64,000 bases of DNA, taken from positions 14,529,385 through 14,593,384 of the forward strand of contig JASFXZ010000010.1 in the NCBI GenBank assembly GCA_032209605.1, in the 5' to 3' direction. How positions within the stretch are numbered: position 1 is the stretch's first letter; every line of letters begins with the position of its first letter. Made by a program: the position numbers and the translations under genes. This document shows, piece by piece, positions 12,001 through 27,000 of this stretch. Source of the DNA: Mactromeris polynyma. Taxonomy: Eukaryota > Mollusca > Bivalvia > Venerida > Mactridae. Below the pieces are notes generated by a model that was given only the letters and a program-made list of their open reading frames with translations, was not told the DNA's origin and ran no database searches.

Positions 12001-15000
12001 TAAGGTTGTGTTTATGATTGTCTGTTTATTTGAATTTCAGAAAATGTTTGATTTATTCAAGAAAGTATCACAGATGACGAGCCGTTGTGGAAAGAGATAC
12101 TTTGACTTTATGGATGTTCCATACAGAGAAAAATTTCCAAATGCCAAACCCAGGGAATATCTTTTGAAGTAAGTGCATTACCTGCAACTGAAAGCTCTTT
12201 CCTGCGTTTGTTTATTTCTTGGTCTAAATGTTCATGTCTGTAGCAACAATTGTATCAGGGGTCCCACTAGTTGCTGAATCTCAAGGGTCATTATGATAAG
12301 TTTGACCGGATTTTACCATTTAATTGTCAAATTATCCATTATTTCGAGAAAAATTGACCTTTCAGCCAGAATCCTTAGGGTCAAAATATGGCTGTTTGGA
12401 AATTCCATGGGTCAAATGGTCAACTCCAGGGTCAAATGGAACCCCTATTGTGTCTAAAAGATAATACAGCTTAGAAAAAGGATATAAAGAAAGAAATTAT
12501 AAACACACATGTCTGTAGTTAAAATGCTTAAATGATAACATAACATGGTCCACTTGTGTATATAAATGTTGGAGTTTGACTCCTCTTGAAAGTCAGGTAA
12601 GACAGCGTAGACTGTACTGTATAATTGGATATTTTTCTGTATCAAAAAGTTCGCAAATCCTCAGTTTCTGATGTTCCTTGAGCGCATATGTTTGAAGATG
12701 GTTGAAATAAGCGTTGTACATGTAATAGTCGAGTATGTAAAATATTTATTTCTGTTAAGAAGGAAATTTATGCTGGCTGATATTTTCTCAACTTTATTGA
12801 ATTCATGAAATTTTCAAACATCTGTAATACGTAATATTTACCCGTTATACATTAAACTGCAACAAACAGGGATCTAGACAATGAACTGTTTTTCAGAAAC
12901 CACTACACCGAGAGGAAGATCCGACATGTTAGACTTATCATGCCTTTAAATGAAGTACTTAAATGTTTGAAAGAACCTGACCAGGAATCAGACGATGATG
13001 ATGATGACGAGGAAGAGGAAGATAATGAAGAAGATGCTGCTCCTGGTAAGTACAGTAAAACCTCTCTAAGCTATGTGACATATATTTTTCATGTTTATTT
13101 AGGTCAAACTTAAACAAAAAATGAGCATAATATTACTTTAATTTACCATATTGCTGACAATTCTTGCTAAAGCTTCATCAAACTGAATAACAATCCTTAT
13201 TTGTGTTTTTCATATCAAGTCCATGTTTTTGAAACCTTTAAGCTTATCAAACAACAGAGCTAGAATCTTCTGAAATAGATTTATACGGCTGCAGTCAGGC
13301 CTCATTTATGTGACAACCTTCTGTCCGAATACTTGGTATCATCCGCAATAAATTTCATGTCCCGATGTATCTTCTTAGGCATTTCTAATTTAAACAGGCT
13401 ATTCAAACTATGTTTTATTTGAAATAAAATCCCGATGAATTGGAATGAAAGAGGTCGGACTGTATTTGAGAATTTTGACAACAGTTTTATCCTTTATCAG
13501 TACTGAGACTACAGTTTCGTCGAGTGTTGGATCAGCCACAACTATATCAAACAATGCAGTTAGTCAATGCCGCTGGGTCCAAGGGTTTGTCTCTCATACA
13601 ACTGAAGAAGTTGATGAATTCACATCGTCTCATAATCAGACGGCTGATCAAAATCTTGCTGAAGTATGGTTTGATTACATCTATCATGGAGGACAGAGGA
13701 AGACAGAAGACTGTCATGTGAGTGGTTTTGCCTCTTTTCTAGTTATCCATCCATTTTAGTAGCTCTGCAAAGTGCTTGACCGTCAACCTGGAGGTCATAG
13801 GTTCGGACCTTGAGTGGAATGTACATTCTTGTATGAAAATTTCACTGCAGATAACACTCAGATTGAAATGAGGAATTTCTCAGTTGATTGTAGAAGAACA
13901 TGTTAGTACTGGTTGGTAACACAGGAAACTGGTTCGGTCCAAAAATTTGAAAAACAGTATAAAATTCCAACTAACCAAACTTATTGTTATCTGCTGGTTT
14001 TATTTAAAATGAATTTCAAATGAATTATATGGTGATGCTGTATGTCGCTACGCAGAAATAATTTGGCAAAATTTCCGCTATCAAGTGCAGGGGTGTCACT
14101 AATTTTTTAATTAGCAGGAAAATCAACAAAGTTGGTGAGAGTCTTAGGAGTACTCTCCTTAATTATGATCACTCATACAAGATAAGTAGCCAGGTGATGA
14201 TGCTTAAGTTACTGGGTAATTTTACCGGCTCCCGACTCTTATTGACACCCCTGCAAGTTATAGACATTCCAAATTGTACACATCAGGTTATACACTGTGA
14301 TTCTTTCGTTCATTCAGGTACATTGCAGCTGATGTTGTGACGGAAAATAAAATCCACAAAACAGTGAATGAAAAGATGAAGCAGTTACAAACAATTGTGA
14401 TGACCCCACACAAGGAAACCATCAAAGGTTCTCGGGGAGTTGCTGCCAAAGAAATACCAATCATTAAATTCAATAACGGTAAATTATATTGAGGTCATGT
14501 TCTATATTGAATGCAACCTATGAAGGATCTGGCCCTGTATTCACAAAAGAACTTACATTTGTACTCAAATCGAGATCAGCGACAATCAAATAATTTTCAC
14601 TGTGAGTTTGGTGATCACGATTGGCGACTTCATTTTTCGAAAGTCAATTAATTACTTGGGGCTGTATCAAACAATTATGAATAAAAACTTCACTGGTGAT
14701 ATGAACATACTGACAGAAGTAAAAATTATGAGATTCAAATTTAGTTCAAAGTATATGTTTCGTACTGACAAGTAACTGGTAAGAATCTTTGTAAGATGTA
14801 AAAAGCAACAGCTACTTTATTTTGTCTGCTGAAAGGTACACTTCACAATCTTCAAAGGACATAGCCAATTGTCCGATTATGTTGTATAACTGCATTGGTT
14901 GGGTTACCGATTATGCCGATTAATCGATTGGTCAATCGGACCAATTTGCTCATCACTAAAAGATAGCCTATCAATGGAAGGATATGAAACATTCAATAAT

Positions 15001-18000
15001 AAAACTGTTGGTTGCATATTTTCAGTAAACAAGACATATAGAATATTTGACGTGCAAAGTTATATGAATCCAGAGTCGCATTTTTTAGAGGTAGAATTCT
15101 ACCTAACGCTACATACGGAAAATAGCAGTGCCGTTTCTTAAATGTAGGAAAAGTAGTCCCTATCTTTAGATAGGTAGTATGATCTGACAGTGCCAACTTT
15201 TGCTTAACGAAATTGCATCCATGCGGAACAATGTTGTCTGCTCTGGTGGACGCCATTTTGTTGCTAGCAAAGCATTCCAGCATTGTATAGGCACTTACCT
15301 TACTTTTCTCACTTACTTTTCCTACTTCTAAACAATGCACCTCTGATCTTACTGGTATTTGTTCACATTCTTTGACTTTCATTAATGCAGAGGTTCCAAC
15401 TGAGGAAAAAGTTTCTGAAATTATTGAAGAGCTGGACAAAGTAACTGAAGCTAAGCCTGGCGTAGTGTCGGAGAAGTCTCTGCTTCTTAGAAGAGAAATT
15501 ATGTTACAGAAACAAGGTATATAACTGATACGTGTAATACGTATTGAGGGTATGGTGCAGTACTATTGCCACACAGTTTTTGTGAAGAAGCAGTGATCAT
15601 GGCTCAACTAGTATTGGTGGTACTAACGACATCGACTGATATTCTGAATTAGCTACTTTTTAAAGCCAGTTTTGATGTAATTTCCTTGTTTCACTGGTAC
15701 ATAGTGTTTATTTATTTATAGTGTCACCCCTATTTAAAGGGCCATTTCTGACTTATGAGACACCTACTTTCTGAGCACATTTACTTCCCGATTCCTATCC
15801 TGTAATACCAAGCACCATGCAGGCAGGTAGGCGCACGGTAACCACTATTTAACTAGCTGGTGGCTCACCAAATGGCCATATCAGAACAAATCCCGGTAGG
15901 AACCTTCGACCTCCTGCTCCCAAGGCCAATGCCTTAATCACTCGGCCACGGGAGACGGTCTACATATGTAAAACATCAAGTTTATGTGGGGGTTGTTCTA
16001 ACATGTGCAGTTTTAAGAGCATTTTATGTTAATACTTCAAGATAATCTATTCATTTTGGAAATGGTCACTCCTGTGACGTAACATTTTAGCTTCAGCTTC
16101 GTAATTTATTCACATATGCGTCTGCTGTATCACTGCAGGAAATCTTCAAATATGCCCTGCTCATGTGCAAACAGTAGGTATGTGTAAGCTATATAACTTT
16201 AATGTTCATTTTACTGAAATATGACTTAGATGCTTCAACCTTCAAATCTGTTATATTGTTTTAGAAGAGAGTGGTGTGAAAGTGGTTGTCACGGAGATAT
16301 TTCCTGAGAAGTTTGTAGAGAAAAGAACTGGAAAGGAAATTAAGGGAATGAAGAGATTTGGAGGTATATATATTTATAGTTTTTATATTATTTGTTGAAT
16401 ATAATTTTAGTCATTTATAGGGGTTTCATGATATACCAGTATATTTCGCATTTCGTCAAGATATCATCATGAAACAAGTACAATTATATACAAGGAATAA
16501 ACATAAATGTTGAAGAAAGATGCCAGCATAAAATACACAAGTTTGTCATTTACAAAACACATATACAACTCAATTGTTTGAAGGCTGATAATTTTGAAGT
16601 GAACTTATGCTAAAATGAAGTCAGTATGTATTGATGCAGCTTCTGTTCTCGTTTTTCTCCAGCATTGTTGACAGAAAGCCATGTTAGAAGAGCCAATTGG
16701 ATTATGGAAGTTGTCTCTGCTATAAAAGTGGTCGTCAGCTTCCGAATGTTGAAGGTTAGTTTTATCCTACAAATTACCTCTGAATTTTAGCGTAATAAAT
16801 ATGTAAATACTTATGAGCCCCTTTTTCAGTATGCATATTCTTTAGATATAGGGGCAACCATAAGTGCTCGACAACAAAATGTGCCAAATATGGCTTTAAC
16901 AGTGCACATATCTTTTTCATTTTTTCCATGAAAGTTTCTACAACCTAATCAAACATTTATGCAAAGTTGTTAGATATTCTGAATAAAAATGGATTTTATA
17001 GTCAGTTTCAAACCTTTATTGTTGTTTTTCTCAGAAGTATGAAAAGTGCTGATGAGCCCTTTTGGCTATCAATGGATGATATACATGTATTCTCAATTGG
17101 CATGTTGTTTGACGTATTTCATGTAATTAACTTTTTCTTACATATTTGGTAAGAAATGACATTCTTGTTGATGCAAAAACTGATGCCACTGAAGAACATG
17201 AGAACATGCATGATCTATTAACCTGTGAGAGAAAAGCCTCTAACTTTATCAATTTTTTGCTAAATTGAACCAAATATTTTTCTTCAGATTTATTGGGAAT
17301 TTTTACATTCAAATTGGGAAAAATGTATAATTTTTGGCATTTGAAATATAGCCGAATAACGGCAATAAAAACAGATGAAAAAAACCCTGGATATGTTAGA
17401 AAATCCTCTCTAATCTGTCAAAATCAGCTAGTTTATGTTTTTGCTAGCATGTCGACATTTGTATCTATCTTTCAGTTACTACGAAATCGAGAAAAAGAAA
17501 TGAATCTAACAATCTGTATGGACCACAAATCGTTGAAACGTCTCACCAATGCTTTATGTGAAGAGGGTAAGATCAGATTGTACAAGACTGTCATTACGAT
17601 GGGAGAAAAGACAAAAGAGGTAATAAAATGTGGATGATAATTTGAACTTGGATCAGTCTGGAGGACAAGTGCTTGATAATTCACTATATACATGAATAAA
17701 TCCACTCATTCTTTGGTCTTGTGAATGAATCTCAGACTGCTGGATTTCAGTTGGAACCTGCCTGGAAGATGGCAGTCGTCCGTTCATAGAACAAAGAGTG
17801 AAAGTAAACAAGTTTGTCTGCCTCTTTATTCATATACATATAATCTATATGTGCTTACACCATCATGTTGCTTTAACTTGTTTTGTGAAATACTGGTATA
17901 AGTTGTTGTTGTATCCAGCACCACCTACATGATACAAGGGGTTCAGTGTTGGTGCAAGGCAAAGTTTTAACTTCTGTCATCACTGATTTGTCCTTTGCTT

Positions 18001-21000
18001 AAGAATAAGTTTGTTTTAGCTAGCAGTGTGTTACAAAACATTTCAGGTCAATGCATTGACCAGTGTGTACTTACCTGGAATAATCAAATTAAGTTACAAT
18101 CCATAAATTAACACACATGATCTGAAAATCTTAGTAAAAATGTCTAATTACATTACATTACAATGTTGATAACTTGGTGTGATGTGATGTGATAATAAAG
18201 AAGGATAGTTATGAAAGGGGAGAGCACCTGTCTGCTGATTGCTAGCTTGAATCCGACCTCAATCGATGTTGAACTGTGAACTTGACAATGACTTAGGTAT
18301 GAATTCTGAGTAATCTGGGAAGCATTCACTGAGAGTGATTAATATAAGTTGTAATAATTAGTTTCACAATCAGTGTTAATAAATGGTTTTGAACTAAACC
18401 TGTAATACTATATGTATATGCATTTCAGTTCTTGTATCTGTGTGACATAAATGTGACAACTGAAGACGAGACATTGCTGAGGAAGTTAGAAGAGGCTAAA
18501 CTACTTAACTTTAGTGTTTCTAAGGAAGAATTGAAGAATTTAAACCTTAAAATGGCTGCTAGGGAGAAACTGGTATGAATTTTGATTTATACAACTGTAA
18601 TCATTGGTTTTAATGAGAGCATGTATGAATGCTTGCAGTACTTTCAAGTATTTCTTTGGCATCAAATAAAGACACTCCACATTTATGACTTAACATACGA
18701 TGTAGAGTGGTAATAACACTCATGTATTACTTTCGATAATTCACTAGTGAAATAACAACTCACATGGTTGGCGTCACAACAAAACAAGCATGACATAGAT
18801 GTGCTCAACTTATTTTGACATTGGTTAAAAAATTATTTCCTACGAAGTATGACATTTTATTTCATTGAATATTATTTTTTGATGTGTTATAAACTTTTGA
18901 ACTCGTTTCTTGTGGTTAACAAATAAACAGAACTACTTTTTCTTGAGTCAGCTTTTGTTTACCGATGACAGAATTACACACATCATACTTTGCTTGCATA
19001 TAGGAAGTCAAGGTAATGTTTTGACGAAAATCAGCTGTTTCTGTTATGTCTTAAATAGAACCTTAAAAGAGGGGTCAAATTAGAAGACTCATTTAATAAA
19101 CTCAATAAAAAATACCACTCTTGTAAGATCGCCTGTACCTTTTTAACAAATCTAATTGGTTTGCTTTATATGTCTCTTGATCAAAACTTTCCTTTCATGG
19201 GACAAATAATATGCATCTCGGCTTTTGCCTGTAGGTATGGAGACAGCTGACAAACTATTCCTAAATTAGTGCCCATGACTTTCGTAATACATTGTAAGTA
19301 GGGACCTCCTCTGAAAAAGATTCTTTCATTCCATCACCATGATTTAGTTCATTGTACTGTGAGTTTTTTGCATTGATAGTATACAGTAAAACATCACTTA
19401 AAAACCACCTCAATAATAAGACCACCTCGAAATTAAGAACACAATTTTCAGGTCCATTTTCACTGTTTTTCTCTTTATTAAACCTCAATATTAAGACCAC
19501 CTCAATAAGAAGACCAGTTTTCAAGGTTCCCAAGGGTGGTCTTATTATCAAGGTTTTATTGTATTTGATTAACAGAGAAAATTTATGCAAAGTTCTAAGT
19601 AAGGGGATATTTGGATGTAATGTTTTTTGCAGTTATATTGTCTTGTATTATTATTATTATTACAGGGGAAAGAGCAGGAAAAGGCGTCTCCTTTACCAAC
19701 ATCAGCGATGCAAACTATTAAAAGCCACCAGGAATATAGAATGAAACTTATGGCAAAAATGCCACCTATGAACTTCGACAGGGTATGATATGACTTTCAG
19801 CTACCTATGAACTTTGACAAGCAATGATATGACTTTCCATGGCAAAAATGCCACCTATGAACTTTGATAGGATATAATATTATTTTCTCTGCAAAGTTAT
19901 ACCTGCAAATGAAATTTGATTGGGAATAATATTGATTCTCATGGCAAAAAAAATCCCTAGGAACTTCAACAGTGTATGGTATGATTAGCTTTTAGGCAGT
20001 ATGTTGGTTGCGGGGCAAACAAGCCTTACTGCGGGTCTGAATGTCATGAGTTCGAATCATGTCGTAGGTGAGGTTGAACTGCCAGCTTCAGGATCCTTGA
20101 ATTAGGCGCAAGTACTGGTTAGTAACCTAACCCAGGAAGCAGTCAGGGAGAGTGATAAACATAATGTTGTAAGTTTTTACTGCTTGAGAAATACCATATG
20201 TTTCATTGCTATTTATCTATTTGATTTCATAGAGTTTATCAGAAGTGTAATGAGGTATACACATATATTGTTATTAGGCTTCCCGCATTCGTATCAGCAC
20301 TATTTCTTAGCAACAACCGACCGGAATCAATGAAACTTAATGAGAAGCTTCACTACCAAGAGGAGTTGCGTGTATTGTCGGCAAGTTCTGGTGGAATGAT
20401 TTTTCACATACTTGGAGAGCATCCATTAGTTTTCCCGATAATTACTTGTTATTGAATGATACTGAGCAGAATATTTAGACCCACTCTTATTTTTACAGTC
20501 GGCAGGGAAAAAGTATGGCTTGTTACCGAAGATGCTGCGTATTCGGGCAGTTCACAAATATCTCCTATACCTGTGTTACACTACGCATGGTAACAAGATG
20601 AAGAGTGATGGTAACCATGGTAACGATACTGAGAAAATTGGTCAATTGGTCAAAGACAAAACCACAGACACTATTGACACTCTGAATGATCAGGTTATAT
20701 AATTATTATCTACAGAAAAACCTCACTTAACAACCACCTCAATAATAAGACCACCTCATAATTAAGAATACAATTTTTAAGTCCATTTTCACTATTTTAC
20801 TCTTTATTCACCCTTTGCTCAATAATAACAGCAGTTCTGGAGGGTCCCAAGGATGGTCGTATTATTGAGGTTAGTGTATTGCTTAGTTTTTCTTATTGTA
20901 GTAGTCTGTAAACCTTGAAAATGTTTTGCAATAGTTACATTAGCCGTGTTTAGGGTTTGTATCTTACTGTCCAGTTTAAAAGCTGCATAATTCTCATATG

Positions 21001-24000
21001 TAGCTGTAAGTGTGTTATTCCTTTAATTAAAATAGGTGCAAAATGATGATATTACGAGAAAGCTTAACATTGTATAACCACCTCTTCATCTGTCCATCTG
21101 TGCATCTGTCCTGCATTTCAGTAGTCACTATTTCTCAGCAACCTCAGACTGGAATTCAATGAATCTGAATGGGAAGCTTCACTAGCTTCAATATGTGGAT
21201 ATTGTTGGCATGTTCCGGTCTTATGATCAATTATGTACTATCTTCAAGGAGCATCCATCATTTCTACTGATAATCTTGTTGCTTACGTTTCTAGGTTTAC
21301 AATGCCTCAATGAAATAATTGTACCGATATTTCAGTTATGTTAGATATCTGATAAACTGTCAGTTTTTTATTTTAGACTTGATGCATTTTATTTATTCAT
21401 ATATTGACTAATGACAGGAAAATCAAATCTGAGTATTTGTTGTTATATTCATACTTGTCAACCTTCTCTAATTCATTTATGTATTGGTGAATTTCTCAAA
21501 CTCCACTAGCTCAACGTCCCGGACACGTCTAAATGCTTATTTTGGCTACCATCAGTTCAGTTGAAATTAGTCCCGGACAAGTCTACAACAGTAGTTTATG
21601 CAAACATCATGTTGGAACGAAATGAACAGATATTCATAGACTAATAGCCTCCATTTTGGACATGTCAAATTTGACATTTTCCACTAGTCCAGGACAATGC
21701 CTTTTAAAACAATTTTTAGAGCCCTGACATTTTTTTTCTTTTTTTTCAGGCTGACCAGGAAATTTCAGCAGATGACACAGAGCATGAACCTGTTGTATAT
21801 GTTGATGAGATGTCATGGAAACGTTATCTACCCCCTATTCCTGTACATTCTGGTAATAATATGTAACTAGGCTGTATTCATTCATAAATATCATTTATGA
21901 TACAATAAATATGTATGTATCAGGAGCGTTTCCAGGACTTGGACTTAGGGGGAGGGGCAACTTTTTGGTTTTGCTCGAGCCTTTTAAAACAGCAATGACT
22001 GTTTTTGATTCTTTGTTTATAAACATTGTCATTGTAGAAGACATTGCTTCAATAAATTTTATAATTACAGATCTCTGTATATTCAGACATACATTTAAGG
22101 CTGGAGAATTTTTAGATTTCAGTTACAATCTGCCAATTTATTAGGAGTTATGGCCCTTTTATTGATACGAACATTGGTTTCCGATCAAAAACTCTTGAAA
22201 TGATTAATGGATTCAATCAATATTGGGCACATAAGCATTATTTAGCCTTTACAAACAGGTATTTGCATTCTAAAAAAATCTCATAGCGGAGGCGTTTGTG
22301 TCCTATGACGGATCTAGTTCAACTATGAAATGCTATATATTGAATGTTTATAAACATTCAGCTTAAAATTGACGTACCATATAAGTGTGCAGTACTTATT
22401 ATGTGATTCCTTGAATTTCAATATCAACTTGTCTACAATTTACATTACGCCTTATAACATATCTCATATTACAGGGTTTTCTTTCCTTGAGAACAGTTTT
22501 AAACTAATTGTGAGGTGGTCAGCTAATGAAAACATGGTATAGAACATATTGACCAATAGACATAGTGTACACAATAGCAGTGTTTTATATAATTTTAGAA
22601 CCACAATACCATATGTAATAGATTCATGAACATCAACTTACCAAAGTCATGTGATAGGATGATTTGTATTACTTTTGTTACATAGGTTATCCAAAGGGAT
22701 GGTGTTTGGTCAGTGATTGTCTGTTGATCATGCCTGTGTGTTTCTTCTGCCAGATTGTCAATGTATCATACCAAGTAAGCCATTCTCTTACGTATAAACA
22801 GTTTTTTTTATCAAAATTGACTTGCAGATGCATAATAGCATCCTTTTTGATAATTTGCTTGTGAAAATAAAGGAAGTAAAAGACCTTTTTAGCTAAATGT
22901 TCTGAAATCTGCATTTGAGCATTTTAATCATAATGCATTTTTTACTTGGAGAAATATTGATTCAACGTTTTTCAAGTTGTAAAGACTGTTTTACTTAATT
23001 AATGACAGTGCCAAAGTGTCATCAACGGAGTGAATTGGTTCAGAAAAATATGGTTATATCAATGAGGTGGTCTTTAAGTGAGGTTTTACTGAATTTTATT
23101 TGCTTGTAGATTGATGGTTTGATGGAGACTTTGAATCATCCAAAGAAGAAATTTTATCCTGTGATAAACTTACCATTCAAACTAACGCAGCAATTACTAC
23201 ATGCCAAAAAATATGTGCAGAGTTTCTTACATCTGTGTGGATACATGGCTGAGATGGGTCTCCTATCATATGGTAGAGAGGTGTTGAAAGAGAAGGAACA
23301 GGTATATAAGAATCTTTCACTGGCTTCCGCTAAAGATAGAAATATCTGGCATGAGAGATACTGTTTTTGTGGAAATGAGGCCCTGCATTCTCTTAGCATT
23401 CACAAATATCTGGCATGAGAGATACTGTTTGTGTGGCAATGAGGCCCTGCATTCTCTTAGCATTCACAAATATCTGGCATGAGAGTTACTGTTTGTGTGG
23501 AAATGAGGCCCTGCATTCTCTTAGCATTCACAAATATCTGGCATGAGAGTTACTGTTTTTGTGGAAATGAGGCCCTGCATTCTCTTAGCATTCACAAATA
23601 TCTGGCATGAGAGTTACTGTTTTTGTGGAAACGAGGCCCTGCATTCTCTTAGCATTCACAAATATCTGGCATGAGAGTTACTGTTTGTGTGGCAATGAGG
23701 CCCTGCATTCTCTTAGCATTCACAAATATCTGGCATGAGAGTTACTGTTTTTGTGGAAATGAGGCCCTGCATTCTCTTAGCATTCACAAATATCTGGCAT
23801 GAGAGTTACTGTTTTTGTGGAAATGAGGCCCTGCATTCTCTTAGCATTCACAAATATCTGGCATGAGAGTTACTGTTTTTGTGGAAATGAGGCCCTGCAT
23901 TCTCTTAGCATTCACAAATATCTGGCATGAGAGTTACTGTTTTTGTGGAAATGAGGCCCTGCATTCTCTTAGCATTCACAAATATCTGGCATGAGAGTTA

Positions 24001-27000
24001 CTGTTTTTGTGGAAATGAGGCCCTGCATTCTCTTAGCATTCACAAATATCTGGCATGAGAGTTACTGTTTTTGTGGAAATGAGGCCCTGCATTCTCTTAG
24101 CATTCACAAATATCTGGCATGAGAGTTACTGTTTTTGTGGAAATGAGGCCCTGCATTCTCTTAGCATTCACAAATATCTGGCATGAGAGTTACTGTTTTT
24201 GTGGAAACGAGGCCCTGCATTCTCTTAGCATTCACAAATATCTGGCATGAGAGTTACTGTTTTTGTGGAAATGAGGCCCTGCATTCTCTTAGCATTCACA
24301 AATATCTGGCATGAGAGTTACTGTTTTTGTGGAAACGAGGCCCTGCATTCTCTTAGCATTCACAAATATCTGGCATGAGAGTTACTGTTTTTGTGGCAAC
24401 GAGGCCCTGCATTCTCTTAGCATTCACAAATATCTGGCATGAGAGTTACTGTTTTTGTGGCAACGAGGCCCTGCATTCTCTTAGCATTCACAAATATCTG
24501 GCATGAGAGTTACTGTTTTTGTGGAAATGAGGCCCTGCATTCTCTTAGCATTCACAAATATCTGGCATGAGAGTTACTGTTTTTGTGGAAATGAGGCCCT
24601 GCATTCTCTTAGCATTCACAAATATCTGGCATGAGAGTTACTGTTTTTGTGGCAATGAGGCCCTGCATTCTCTTAGCATTCACAAATATCTGGCATGAGA
24701 GTTACTGTTTTTGTGGAAATGAGGCCCTGCATTCTCTTAGCATTCACAAATATCTGGCATGAGAGTTACTGTTTTTGTGGAAACGAGGCCCTGCATTCTC
24801 TTAGCATTCACAAATATCTGGCATGAGAGTTACTGTTTTTGTGGAAATGAGGCCCTGCATTCTCTTAGCATTCACAAATATCTGGCATGAGAGTTACTGT
24901 TTTTGTGGAAACGAGGCCCTGCATTCTCTTAGCATTCACAAATATCTGGCATGAGAGTTACTGTTTTTGTGGCAATGAGGCCCTGCATTCTCTTAGCATT
25001 CACAAATATCTGGCATGAGAGTTACTGTTTTTGTGGAAACGAGGCCCTGCATTCTCTTAGCATTCACAAATATCTGGCATGAGAGTTACTGTTTTTGTGG
25101 CAACGAGGCCCTGCATTCTCTTAGCATTCACAAATATCTGGCATGAGAGTTACTTTTTTTGTGGAAATGAGGCCCTGCATTCTCTTAGCATTCACAAATA
25201 TCTGGCATGAGAGTTACTGTTTTTGTGGAAATGAGGCCCTGCATTCTCTTAGCATTCACAAATATCTGGCATGAGAGTTACTGTTTTTGTGGAAATGAGG
25301 CCCTGCATTCTCTTAGCATTCACAAATATCTGGCATGAGAGTTACTGTTTTTGTGGCAACGAGGCCCTGCATTCTCTTAGCATTCACAAATATCTGGCAT
25401 GAGAGTTACTGTTTTTGTGGAAACGAGGCCCTGCATTCTCTTAGCATTCACAAATATCTGGCATGAGAGTTACTGTTTTTGTGGAAAGGAGGCCCTGCAT
25501 TCTCTTAGCATTCACAAATATCTGGCATGAGAGTTACTGTTTTTGTGGAAACGAGGCCCTGCATTCTCTTAGCATTCACAAATATCTGGCATGAGAGTTA
25601 CTGCTTTTGTGGAAATGAGGCCCTGCATTCTCTTAGCATTCACAAATATCTGGCATGAGAGTTACTGTTTTTGTGGAAATGAGGCCCTGCATTCTCTTAG
25701 CATTCACAAATATCTGGCATGAGAGTTACTGTTTTTGTGGAAATGAGGCCCTGCATTCTCTTAGCATTCACAAATATCTGGCATGAGAGTTACTGTTTTT
25801 GTGGAAATGAGGCCCTGCATTCTCTTAGCATTCACAAATATCTGGCATGAGAGTTACTGTTTTTGTGGAAATGAGGCCCTGCATTCTCTTAGCATTCACA
25901 AATATCTGGCATGAGAGTTACTGTTTTTGTGGAAATGAGGCCCTGCATTCTCTTAGCATTCACAAATATCTGGCATGAGAGTTACTGTTTTTGTGGAAAC
26001 GAGGCCCTGCATTCTCTTAGCATTCACAAATATCTGGCATGAGAGTTACTGTTTTTGTGGCAACGAGGCCCTGCATTCTCTTAGCATTCACAAATATCTG
26101 GCATGAGAGTTACTGTTTTTGTGGAAACGAGGCCCTGCATTCTCTTAGCATTCACAAATATCTGGCATGAGAGTTACTGTTTTTGTGGAAACGAGGCCCT
26201 GCATTCTCTTAGCATTCACAAATATCTGGCATGAGAGTTACTGTTTTTGTGGAAACGAGGCCCTGCATTCTCTTAGCATTCACAAATATCTGGCATGAGA
26301 GTTACTGTTTTTGTGGAAATGAGGCCCTGCATTCTCTTAGCATTCACAAATATCTGGCATGAGAGTTACTGTTTTTGTGGAAATGAGGCCCTGCATTCTC
26401 TTAGCATTCACAAATATCTGGCATGAGAGTTACTGTTTTTGTGGAAATGAGGCCCTGCATTCTCTTAGCATTCACAAATATCTGGCATGAGAGTTACTGT
26501 TTTTGTGGAAATGAGGCCCTGCATTCTCTTAGCATTCACAAATATCTGGCATGAGAGTTACTGTTTTTGTGGAAATGAGGCCCTGCATTCTCTTAGCATT
26601 CACAAATATCTTAGCATTCACAAGTGGACCAACCTCAAATATTTGAGTGCGAAAATCATCATTTGAGTTGTCATTTACCTCGAAGTGTATTTTAAATAAC
26701 ATCTGAGGGATATATTAAATTATTTTAGTAAATACTCAATTTGAGTGTAAACACAGACTTTATTATTTGATATACAGTCGGACCTCAGTCATTTGAACTC
26801 ATTGGGTCCGTAATCTTATTTCAAATAATACATGGTTTAGAATAGCCTATTTCAATTTGACATGCCTAAGAAAATACATTGGGACCTGATATTTATTTCT
26901 GATGATACGAAGTATTCAGATTGAAGGTTGTCGAGTAAACGAGGTCTGACCATATTTGTGATTACGAGGTTAGGTTGTTGAAAATTAGTTAGGTACTGAT

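Noticed and set aside
15391..15439. A 148-codon minus-strand frame at 14993-15439
   Set aside because: It overlaps GTF3C1 exon 12 on the opposite strand and has no recognised motif; a shadow of coding sequence plus open intron.
23342..26623. A CRISPR array
   Set aside because: Units are directly adjacent with no unique spacers, there are no cas genes, and the host sequence is an animal intron. The same holds for the other arrays.
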